A stretch of 42,892 nucleotides of DNA, from positions 1-42,892 of the forward strand of contig JAFGDP010000040.1 of NCBI GenBank assembly GCA_016932075.1, given 5' to 3'. The notes under the pieces were generated by a model, which worked only from the letters and a program-made list of their open reading frames with translations, searched no databases and was not told where the DNA came from. The position numbers were made by a program, and so were the translations under genes. The DNA comes from Chitinispirillaceae bacterium (GTDB taxonomy: Bacteria; Fibrobacterota; Chitinivibrionia; Chitinivibrionales; Chitinispirillaceae). Of the stretch, positions 9,101 to 15,075 are shown piece after piece (position 1 is the first letter of the stretch; each line of letters begins with the position of its first letter).

Positions 9101-9373
9101 ACGATCATAAGCAAGGACAAATACGAAACCGAAGCTACAATTTCGACAGTGAATGAAGATATCTGCAGTGGCTGTGGCACGTGCGTGGAAGTATGCGAAT
9201 TCGATGCGCTTGAGTTGGTCGAGACGGAGTATGATGAGACGATATGCCGTGTGAACGAGGCAATATGTAAAGGATGTGGATGCTGTGCAGGAGCTTGCCC
9301 GAGCGGAGCAATTGAACAAAAAGGATTTCGAAGGGACCAGATACTCGCGGCAATCAGCACGGCTACAAGTTGA
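6149..9373 (+). CDS. NuoG-type N-terminal Fe-S domain fused to C-terminal ~870 residues of tandem HdrA
   Basis: 1074-residue fusion. Residues 1-200 are NuoG/HydA-like: [2Fe-2S] ligands C34, C45, C48, C64, then two [4Fe-4S] sites (C123-C133 and C164-C174); the molybdopterin or H-cluster domain that normally follows is absent. From about residue 203 (PSIYIPFPQALP) the chain is HdrA, entering mid-protein: the Cys-rich CVHF...CKTCETFCP site, CVGSRD and YCSSVCC motifs, the CHCGKN linker, a second Rossmann motif (IGGGVAGMRAALNLA, ~668), CVGSRE, and a C-terminal two-cluster ferredoxin (CSGCGTCVEVC, CKGCGCCAGACP). The first ~130 residues of HdrA are missing here and sit on the gene at 3397. Together the two parts give about 1000 HdrA residues, matching the intact paralogue at 17870. 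Overlaps the NuoF gene by 4 bp. Expected to be cytosolic and flavin-binding. Confidence 0.93.
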   Translation: MICFRLNGTPVEGENGQTILDVAKQHSIDIPTLCYHQALKPYGACRICVVEMKKDSRTRLVPACDYQIEEGIEVQTDSKRVRKSRKMSIELLLSRCPDSDAIKKLAKEYSLDAPRFPRRNDKCILCGLCVRICKERMGVGTADFVGRGSDIKVDTPYHRGSDVCLTCGACVSVCPTGAVKLEEISTHRPVPQLSEFDMELRPRPSIYIPFPQALPNVPVIDRDNCVHFLTGGCKTCETFCPAGAIDYTQEDQVVELTAGAAILSPGYCQFDAGKKLELGYAWYPNVVTSLQFERLLSASGPHEGKILRPSDSLAPKRIAFIQCVGSRDKEHNYCSSVCCMYATKEAIIAMEHEQGLACHIFYMDMRAFGKGFDGYYEHAKELGVIYRRCRPSSVEQVKETGNLRIAYLDEHNRHAEDEFDLVVLSAGLRPNADVKELADKFGLRLSTDGFAETQTFDPVASSRPGIYICGPFSEPKDIPETVMEASSAAAKSMALLSEVRGELIVHKEWPPEKKIAGMPPRVGVFICHCGKNIGGVVNVPDVCEHIRGLPAVVHVENMLYTCSIDAQGKIKDVIREQNLNRVVVASCTPRTHEPLFRDTVREAGLNPYLFEMANIRDQCSWIHMHEPEKATRKAKELVSMAVAKARKLEPLYSMSVAVNSAALVIGGGVAGMRAALNLADQGFEVYLVERDEKLGGNLKHIFYMAGGENPQAQLSDMIAKVGAHPLIRVMTKTTIETIGGFVGNFETTLVHDNNRSTIQHGAIVVATGAVPHTPSEYLYGKDDRIVTQLELEQMLAASQFKKNKCVVMIQCVGSREGERMYCSRVCCTQAIKNALVIKETHPDTDVFILYREIRTYGFNEKYYTKARKAGVRFIRYDVNEKPSVSVSGDRLHVNVREPILGDLLDIGCDMVVLAPAIVPQEDAEELGKMLKVPLTAEKFFLEAHMKLRPVDFAVEGVFLAGMAHCPKTVGESITQAEAAASRAATIISKDKYETEATISTVNEDICSGCGTCVEVCEFDALELVETEYDETICRVNEAICKGCGCCAGACPSGAIEQKGFRRDQILAAISTATS

Positions 9374-9381
9374 GAGGACAA

Positions 9382-9819
9382 ATGGCAGCGAAGGAAAATA
9401 ATAACTTTCAGCCAAAAATAGTCGCATTTTTATGCAACTGGTGTTCATATGCCGGTGCGGACCTTGCGGGAGTAAGCAGGCTGCAAATGCCTGCCAGTTT
9501 CCGAGTGATCCGCGTAATGTGCACGAGCCGGGTTGATCCGATGTTTGTCGTCAAGGCTTTTCTGGAAGGCGCCGACGGCATTATTATTGCTGGTTGTCAT
9601 CCCGGCGATTGTCATTATCTCAAAGGCAACTACTACGCCCGGAGAAGATTTGCGACTTTGGTAAAAACCTTCGAAATCCTCGGCTTCGATTCCAGACGCC
9701 TGCGACTCTCCTGGGTTTCCGCTTCTGAAGCCCCGCGTTACGCTCAGGTGGTGAAAGACTTTACGAAAGAAATTCAAAATCTGGGACCGAATCCCGCTGG
9801 AAAGGAGGTGTTTATCTAG
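9382..9819 (+). CDS. MvhD-like [2Fe-2S] protein, copy 1
   Basis: 145-residue electron-transfer protein of the MvhD/FlxD/BamF family, which links HdrA to its electron-donating partner. All five family cysteines are present: CNWCSYAGAD, the Cys of VMCTSR, and GCHPGDCHY. Start chosen at ATG 9382, which follows AGAGGA at good spacing; a TTG at 9370 in the same frame overlaps the end of the HdrA gene and is less likely. It directly follows split HdrA-1 and presumably serves it. It closely resembles the copies at 10581 and 20912. Confidence 0.93.
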   Translation: MAAKENNNFQPKIVAFLCNWCSYAGADLAGVSRLQMPASFRVIRVMCTSRVDPMFVVKAFLEGADGIIIAGCHPGDCHYLKGNYYARRRFATLVKTFEILGFDSRRLRLSWVSASEAPRYAQVVKDFTKEIQNLGPNPAGKEVFI

Positions 9820-9897
9820 AACCACGTCAGAATGATGTCGTATTCGACGAAAAATGAATAACAAACTGATAGTCAAACATTATTAAGGAGCACAATA

Positions 9898-10254
9898 ATG
9901 GCAAAAATGGCAATAACAGTCAACGGATCTGCCGGACCAAATATCTATCCTCCATGTATACTGGGTTCTTCTGCAGCGGCTTCGGGCGATGAGGTAATCT
10001 TGTTTTTCACTCCTGGCGGTGCTCCCGTGATGGTAAAAGGTGAAATGGAGAAGATGCAGAATGTGAAGGGACTGCCCAATCTGATTGAGCTCTATAACGG
10101 TTTACGGGAACTGGGCGGTAAAATTTATGTGTGTGAACTTGCGCTGGACGCAAAAGATTTGAAAAAGGAAGATTTCAGGGAGGGCGTCGAAATCATCGGT
10201 GCCACAACATTCGTGAACATGATCAAGGATGCTACGATTACGTTTTCATTCTAA
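9898..10254 (+). CDS. DsrE-family (DsrE2-like) sulfur-relay protein
   Basis: 118-residue protein of the DsrE/DsrF/DrsE2 fold. Features seen: N-terminal strand MAITVNG, helix start YPPCILGSSAAASGDEVILFFT (C20), glycine-rich FTPGGAPV loop, and ELGGKIYVCELALDAKDL, which matches the DsrE2 active-site region (C79) ahead of the DLKKEDF segment. Family members bind sulfane sulfur as a persulfide and exchange it with TusA. An AAGGAG ribosome site lies 7-8 bp before the ATG. It is followed 33 bp later by tusA, so the pair is a probable sulfur-transfer unit inside the Hdr cluster. Whether this member is catalytically competent is not shown by the sequence. Confidence 0.85.
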   Translation: MAKMAITVNGSAGPNIYPPCILGSSAAASGDEVILFFTPGGAPVMVKGEMEKMQNVKGLPNLIELYNGLRELGGKIYVCELALDAKDLKKEDFREGVEIIGATTFVNMIKDATITFSF

Positions 10255-10287
10255 GCCAATACCATACACCGTGAAAAGGAGAAAAAA

Positions 10288-10509
10288 ATGGCAATGTATA
10301 CACTGGATACATTGGGATTAAAGTGTCCGCAACCGATTCTCAAAGTGGCTGTCAAGGCGAAAGAACTGCAGCCCGGCGACATGCTCGAGGTGACCGCAGA
10401 CTGCGAGTCTTTTCCCAAAGACGTAGATGCCTGGTGCCAGAAAACAGGAAAAAAGCTGCTCTTTTGCAATACGGAGGGTAGCCAGCACAAGGCTCAAATT
10501 CAGTTCTGA
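10288..10509 (+). CDS. tusA: TusA/SirA-family sulfur carrier protein
   Basis: 73-residue protein with the defining CPQPILK motif (C13), the persulfide-carrying cysteine of TusA, followed by the usual two-layer alpha/beta sequence ending KAQIQF. Two more cysteines (in DCESF and DAWCQK) and one near the C-terminus (LLFCN) are present. Strong AAAGGAG ribosome site 7 bp before the ATG. TusA proteins carry sulfur as a protein persulfide to acceptor enzymes; next to DsrE and HdrA-type proteins they are known from the sulfur-oxidising sHdr system and from Dsr clusters. Here the surrounding Hdr proteins are of the NADH-linked bifurcating type, so the direction of sulfur metabolism is open. Confidence 0.92.
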   Translation: MAMYTLDTLGLKCPQPILKVAVKAKELQPGDMLEVTADCESFPKDVDAWCQKTGKKLLFCNTEGSQHKAQIQF

Positions 10510-10530
10510 AGCAGAATTATGCGTTCTATA

Positions 10531-10560
10531 AGGCGTGACTTCAGTCACGCCTACACGTGT
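10531..10560 (+). repeat. Intercistronic hairpin plus palindrome between tusA and mvhD copy 2
   Basis: A perfect 9-bp inverted repeat, AGGCGTGAC / GTCACGCCT with a TTCA loop (10531-10552), followed at once by the 8-bp palindrome ACACGTGT (10553-10560) and three further T. This is the only strong secondary structure in the spaces between the cluster genes I inspected. It could be an RNA-processing or partial-termination element separating the HdrA-1/TusA part from the HdrA-2 part, or an operator. Confidence 0.6.
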
Positions 10561-10580
10561 TTTAAGGATATAGAAAAGAA

Positions 10581-11027
10581 ATGGCAGAAAATTTTGAACC
10601 CAGAATTGTTGCGTTTCTCTGCAACTGGTGTTCATATGCTGGGGCTGATGTGGCAGGTGGCAGCAAGCTCGAAACACCTCATACATTAACACCGGTCAGG
10701 GTGATGTGTTCGAGCCGGGTCAAACCTGAAATGATGATAGCTGCTCTTTTGCGGGGAGCAGACGGCGTGCTCGTGGCAGGTTGCCATCCCGGCGACTGCC
10801 ACTATGACAAAGGCAACTACTATGCCCGCAGAAGGTTTGCCGTATTGCAGAAAATTCTTGAAACACTCGGTCTCGAACACCAGAGGGTCAGGCTCTCATG
10901 GGTTTCCGCGTCTGAAGGGAACAGGTATGCAGAAGTTGTCCGGGAATTCTGTGCCACAATAAAAGAATTGGGCCCGAACCCTATGAAACAGCGAAATAAT
11001 TATGCCCCTGGAACAGGAGAGAAATAG
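10581..11027 (+). CDS. MvhD-like [2Fe-2S] protein, copy 2
   Basis: 148-residue MvhD/FlxD-family protein with the complete cysteine set (CNWCSYAGAD, VMCSSR, GCHPGDCHY). AAGGA lies about 11 bp before the ATG. Unlike the other two copies it precedes its HdrA genes instead of following them. The C-terminal tail (MKQRNNYAPGTGEK) differs from copies 1 and 3. It probably donates to or accepts from the HdrA-2 pair immediately downstream. Confidence 0.92.
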   Translation: MAENFEPRIVAFLCNWCSYAGADVAGGSKLETPHTLTPVRVMCSSRVKPEMMIAALLRGADGVLVAGCHPGDCHYDKGNYYARRRFAVLQKILETLGLEHQRVRLSWVSASEGNRYAEVVREFCATIKELGPNPMKQRNNYAPGTGEK

Positions 11028-11028
11028 G

Positions 11029-12306
11029 GTGGCAAACGAGAAGGGCATGGCTGGACAAGCTCTCGTTATTGGCGCCGGCATGGCCGGGATACAGGCGAGC
11101 CTCACTCTGGCGGAGGGGGGGATGAAGGTGTATCTCGTGGAGAGAGAACCCCTCTTTGGCGGCAAGGTAATCAAATTCGAAGAAGTCTTCGCCAATATGG
11201 AGTGTTCAACATGCATGGCCGCCCCAAAGCAGCAGGAAGTTCTGCAGAATGACCGAATCGAGTTGCTCACGCTCAGCGAAGTTTGCGAGGTAGAGGGGGA
11301 AGCGGGCAACTTTAGCGTGAAGATACGCAAAAAAGCTGGCTATGTAAAACCGGCTGAATGCATTGGCTGTAACGCCTGCTTTGAGCCGTGTCCGGTCAAT
11401 ATACCGAACGAGTTTGAGGAAAGGCTTGGGCAAAGAAAAGCCATTTACATTCCCTGTGCCGGAGCATTGCCGAATGTTCCCTCTATAGATACCGCCAACT
11501 GCCTCCGTTTTACAAAAGGCGACGAATGCACGCTCTGCAAGGAAGCGTGCATGTTTGATGCCATTGACTTCGATCAAAAGGATGAATACCTCGATATACA
11601 AGTGAATGCAATCATTGTTGCCACCGGTTACGATCTGACGGATGTCGCAGCGCTGCCTGAGTATGGCTATGGAAATAACGGAGGGGTCTATACGGCTGTA
11701 GAGTTGGAACGCCTGTATGCGTCAAACGGCCCTACACAAGGCAAGATCCAATTGAGAAATGGAAAAATACCTGCTTCCGCAGCGATCATTCACTGCGTCG
11801 GAAGGAAACAGACGGGGTATTGTTCCGCGGTGTGCTGTATGAGCCTATTGAAGCTCGTGCACTACTTCAAGCATAAGCTTCCTGACATGGCGTTATACGA
11901 ATTTTACAGCGACATGTGCGTGCCGGGAAAAAAATACCAGGAATTCTACGAACACATGAAAGAAAAAGTGACGCTCATTCGCTGTGACGATATCAACGTC
12001 GAACATAACAATGGCAAGGAGACAATTACATATAAAGACACAGCAGGTAATAATGACCACATTGAGGTGGATATGCTTATTCTTGCCCCTGCAATGGTGC
12101 CGGCGCAGGGAACAAAGGGATTAACAGAAATTCTCGGTATTGATCGCGGTCCGGAAGGATTCTGCGGGTCAGGTAACGGCTCCCCGACAGAAAGCGGTCG
12201 TGATGGAATTTATGTGGCTGGTTGCGCTCAAGGGCCTAAGGATATCGGGCAATCGATAACACAGGCGGACGCAGCTGCGGCAAGAGTGCTTTCAATACGA
12301 AATTGA
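11029..12306 (+). CDS. HdrA-2a: HdrA N-terminal half (QmoA-like)
   Basis: 425-residue flavoprotein equal to the first half of tandem HdrA. It has the Rossmann motif VIGAGMAGIQASLTLA, a [4Fe-4S] site CIGCNACFEPCP, a second Cys cluster (CLRFTKGDECTLCKEACM), and the flavoprotein end motif GCAQGPKDIGQSITQADAAAARV. The usual TFPTNDCAMC segment is altered to FANMECSTCMAAP. The C(V)GSRD motif is CVGRKQ, and the DIRSYG segment carries Cys (DMCVPGKK); both changes recur in HdrA-2b. Start: GTG at 11029 just after the MvhD stop with AGGAGAG 7 bp upstream; in-frame ATGs at 11002 and 11047 are alternatives. Length and domain content resemble QmoA. With HdrA-2b it makes a full-length HdrA equivalent. Confidence 0.88.
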   Translation: MANEKGMAGQALVIGAGMAGIQASLTLAEGGMKVYLVEREPLFGGKVIKFEEVFANMECSTCMAAPKQQEVLQNDRIELLTLSEVCEVEGEAGNFSVKIRKKAGYVKPAECIGCNACFEPCPVNIPNEFEERLGQRKAIYIPCAGALPNVPSIDTANCLRFTKGDECTLCKEACMFDAIDFDQKDEYLDIQVNAIIVATGYDLTDVAALPEYGYGNNGGVYTAVELERLYASNGPTQGKIQLRNGKIPASAAIIHCVGRKQTGYCSAVCCMSLLKLVHYFKHKLPDMALYEFYSDMCVPGKKYQEFYEHMKEKVTLIRCDDINVEHNNGKETITYKDTAGNNDHIEVDMLILAPAMVPAQGTKGLTEILGIDRGPEGFCGSGNGSPTESGRDGIYVAGCAQGPKDIGQSITQADAAAARVLSIRN

Positions 12307-12312
12307 GTTTGT

Positions 12313-14007
12313 ATGGAAAAGAAAGCTAAAGAAAAAAGAGTGGGCGTATATGTCTGTGAATGCGGACCCAATATAGCCAATGCTGTGGATATTGATGCGA
12401 TATTATCGGCGGTATCGGGAAGCGATAATGTCGTCGTGGCGCAGCGTTTCAAGCTGCTGTGCACCGATGAGGGAAAGAAATTCCTTATCGATGAAATCGC
12501 AAAATATGGACTGACGCATCTTGTGGTCGGCGCATGTTCTCCCAAGCAGGAGGAAGCCACCTTTATGTCCCTATGCGAGCAGGCTGGAATCAATCCCTAT
12601 ATGTTCCAGATGGCCAATATCCGGGAGCATGTAGCGTGGGTAACGCCTGACAAACAGCAAGCCACCGAACGTGCCATCCGAAGTATACGTGCAGCCATAT
12701 ACAGGGTCCAGTATCATTCGCCGCTTGAAAAGCATGAAATCGAATGCAATGCCGACGTTTTAGTCATTGGTGGAGGAATTGCGGGGATGTCGGCAGCTCT
12801 GCTTCTGGCCGAACCGGAGAGAATGGTGTACTTAGTGGAAAAGGAAGAGCAACTGGGCGGCGCATTGAGAGAATACGGAAAATTGTTTCCCACAATGCAA
12901 AACGCGCCTGACCGGATTCATCAATACATAGAACGCATTGAGACAAACAGTAACATCAACGTCCATACGAACACGAAAATAAAGGAAACGCGCGGGTTTT
13001 TGGGCAATTTCGAAGTGGTTTTAGAAAATGCGGAATCAGAAAGCCGCGAACTTAAAGTTGGAGCGATTGTTGTCGCGTTAGGGATGAATCGTCTCAACCC
13101 GAAGGAACTGGAGACTTTCGGGTACGGCCGTATCCAAAACGTTTATTCCGCCCGCGAAGCGGAGGCGATGAATCTGAAAGGGAAATTTGTTCTCAACGAC
13201 GGACGAACACCAGAGGGCGTCGCTATCGTCCATTGCATCGGCCGCAAACAAAAGGGCTATTGCTCGAATGTTTGCTGTCTGGCAGGCATAAAAATCGCCA
13301 GTTACCTTAAGGAAAAGAAGGCTGACATTTCGATTACCAGTTTTTACCGTGATTTATGTCTGCCCGGTTGTCAAGCTCAACGTCTTTACGAGGAGAGCCG
13401 GAAGAACGGTGTCAATTTCAAATGTGTCGATACCGTCACGGTCACCGAATCCGATGGAAAGATAAAGATCGGGTACGCCATGCCGGACGGCTCAAATAAA
13501 GAAATGAATGTTGATATGGTTATACTTTTGCCTTCAATTGAGCCTACGACAGACACCGCAGATGTTGCGCAAATGCTGAATATCCCTATTGGCCCTCACG
13601 GATTTTTAATGGAGGAGCACGAGAAGCTCAGGCCGGTCTCGACCTCCATAGATGGGATATACATAGCTGGATGTGTATCCGGTCCCAAGGACATTGCTGA
13701 AACGATATCACAAGCCGAGGCAGCGGCGGGAAGAATACGGGCGGGACTTGTGCCCGGACGAAAACTGGAAACAGAAGCAAAGGTGTCGGTCATACAGGAG
13801 AATGTATGTGCCGGTTGCCGGACCTGCATGACCGTGTGCTGCTATAGTGCGATCGAATACGACCAGACAAAAGGCATTTGCGTGGTGAATGAAGTACTGT
13901 GCCGGGGATGCGGCAACTGCGCATCAGCCTGCCCATCAGGAGCTGCCATTCACCAGCATTTCACTACCAGGCAGGTCTATCGGGAAATAGCGGGGATTTT
14001 GAAATGA
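12313..14007 (+). CDS. HdrA-2b: HdrA C-terminal half (QmoB-like)
   Basis: 564-residue flavoprotein equal to the second half of tandem HdrA. It starts at the linker motif VGVYVCECGPNIANAVD, continues with CSPKQEEATF, NPYMFQMANIREHVAWV, the Rossmann motif VIGGGIAGMSAALLLA (~152), CIGRKQKGYCSNVCC, and ends with a two-cluster ferredoxin domain (CAGCRTCMTVCC with a Cys where Pro is usual, and CRGCGNCASACP). DLCLPGCQ replaces the canonical D-x-R-x-YG segment, as in HdrA-2a. It follows HdrA-2a by 6 bp, so the two are surely co-translated and likely form a heterodimer mimicking one long HdrA. It lacks the MvhD-like extension seen in true QmoB. Confidence 0.9.
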   Translation: MEKKAKEKRVGVYVCECGPNIANAVDIDAILSAVSGSDNVVVAQRFKLLCTDEGKKFLIDEIAKYGLTHLVVGACSPKQEEATFMSLCEQAGINPYMFQMANIREHVAWVTPDKQQATERAIRSIRAAIYRVQYHSPLEKHEIECNADVLVIGGGIAGMSAALLLAEPERMVYLVEKEEQLGGALREYGKLFPTMQNAPDRIHQYIERIETNSNINVHTNTKIKETRGFLGNFEVVLENAESESRELKVGAIVVALGMNRLNPKELETFGYGRIQNVYSAREAEAMNLKGKFVLNDGRTPEGVAIVHCIGRKQKGYCSNVCCLAGIKIASYLKEKKADISITSFYRDLCLPGCQAQRLYEESRKNGVNFKCVDTVTVTESDGKIKIGYAMPDGSNKEMNVDMVILLPSIEPTTDTADVAQMLNIPIGPHGFLMEEHEKLRPVSTSIDGIYIAGCVSGPKDIAETISQAEAAAGRIRAGLVPGRKLETEAKVSVIQENVCAGCRTCMTVCCYSAIEYDQTKGICVVNEVLCRGCGNCASACPSGAAIHQHFTTRQVYREIAGILK

Positions 14008-15074
14008 ATAAGGGCTATCGTATAACATCCTCAGACAAAGCCGCCTGCGGCACGTGCGAGTTTCTCCGCGGCTGCTTGGAAAATAAGATTTTCGAAGCGG
14101 TGTTTGTGCCACTTCGGTCTGGACAAACATATAATTATGTTCTCATACAGGACGCTTCGCTTTTGGTAGATGCTCACATTCCGGCCCCGGTCATGCCGGT
14201 TCAGGGTGCCAGAGCGCTCATGGATGCCGTTCGGCACGGGGAGGGGCTTAGAATCGGCGCAGTCATGCGAATGTGCGAAATACGGGCAGTCATAGAATTG
14301 TGCAAACTGGAACAGGCCCACCTGAAAGACGTATCGTTTATCAGCCTGGACTGCACCGGGGTAACGCCCCTGGAGGACTATCTTGCCGATAGAAGCGATA
14401 CGGTGCGCGAGTCGTGCAGAATTTGCGACCGGTTCACTTTTGATGAAAAAAATCCCGTGACGAACGTGGACTTGCATCTGGCAACAATGGGTATAAAGAA
14501 CAATGAAACAGTGCTTATCCCCGTCACTGAACAGGGAATGGCGATAGTGAAACAGTTCGGACTGAAAGTAGCAGAGGATACCGAGGAGTGGTCAAAAGAG
14601 GTAGAACGTGTCCGCGAAGAACGGCAAAAAACCCGGCAGGAGTCATTGGATAAACTGCGGAACGAGGTTGCGGGAATAAGAAATCTATCCGAGATATTCA
14701 GCCGGTGTATTCATTGTCATGCGTGCCGTAACGTCTGCCCGGTTTGTTACTGCCGTGTGTGCTTTGCGGGCAGGGATCCAAGCGGGGATACACGGGCCGA
14801 CTATCTGAGGCGATCCGAGATGCTCGGTGGCGTCTTTCATGTGCCCGAGCAACTCCTGTTTCATCTTGGTCGTATGTCGCATATGAGCTTGTCCTGTGTT
14901 TCGTGCGGTACCTGCGAGGATGTTTGTCCGGTAGATATTCCGGTCGGACGCATTTTCAGCGTTGTCGGGCAGTCTACGCAGGGCATATTCGACTACGTGC
15001 CCGGCAGGGATGTTGAAGAGGATATGCCATATAAGAAATTCGAGTTGCAGGAACTGCAACAGGTGGAAGACTGA
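14004..15074 (+). CDS. FdhB-like Fe-S protein, paralogue 1
   Basis: 356-residue protein of the group often annotated as formate dehydrogenase beta subunit/4Fe-4S dicluster protein, cytosolic partners of Hdr-type complexes. The C-terminal half has a signature CIHCHACRNVCPVCYCRVC (~236-254) and a second site CVSCGTCEDVCP, then YVPGRD near the end. The N-terminal half has the flavin-type MRMCEIRAVIEL segment (canonically RPCE-x-RA), DCTGVTPLED and SCRICDRF. An extra N-terminal Cys set (C15, C18, C24 in ACGTCEFLRGC) is absent from the next paralogue. The ATG at 14004 overlaps the HdrA-2b stop by 4 bp; the frame is open upstream into that gene but those residues are out-of-frame shadow. Role: electron relay to or from HdrA-2; partner unknown. 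Confidence 0.85.
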   Translation: MNKGYRITSSDKAACGTCEFLRGCLENKIFEAVFVPLRSGQTYNYVLIQDASLLVDAHIPAPVMPVQGARALMDAVRHGEGLRIGAVMRMCEIRAVIELCKLEQAHLKDVSFISLDCTGVTPLEDYLADRSDTVRESCRICDRFTFDEKNPVTNVDLHLATMGIKNNETVLIPVTEQGMAIVKQFGLKVAEDTEEWSKEVERVREERQKTRQESLDKLRNEVAGIRNLSEIFSRCIHCHACRNVCPVCYCRVCFAGRDPSGDTRADYLRRSEMLGGVFHVPEQLLFHLGRMSHMSLSCVSCGTCEDVCPVDIPVGRIFSVVGQSTQGIFDYVPGRDVEEDMPYKKFELQELQQVED

Positions 15075-15075
15075 C

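Noticed and set aside
3397..9373. Split HdrA-1 as a sequencing frameshift or pseudogene
   Set aside because: The breaks are filled by full NuoE, NuoF and NuoG N-terminal sequences in correct frame with ATGA overlaps, and all key Cys and nucleotide motifs are intact; simple frameshifts would not produce this.
6149..9373. [FeFe]-hydrogenase or full NuoG
   Set aside because: After the N-terminal [2Fe-2S] and two [4Fe-4S] sites the protein turns into HdrA; no H-cluster or molybdopterin-domain motifs are seen.
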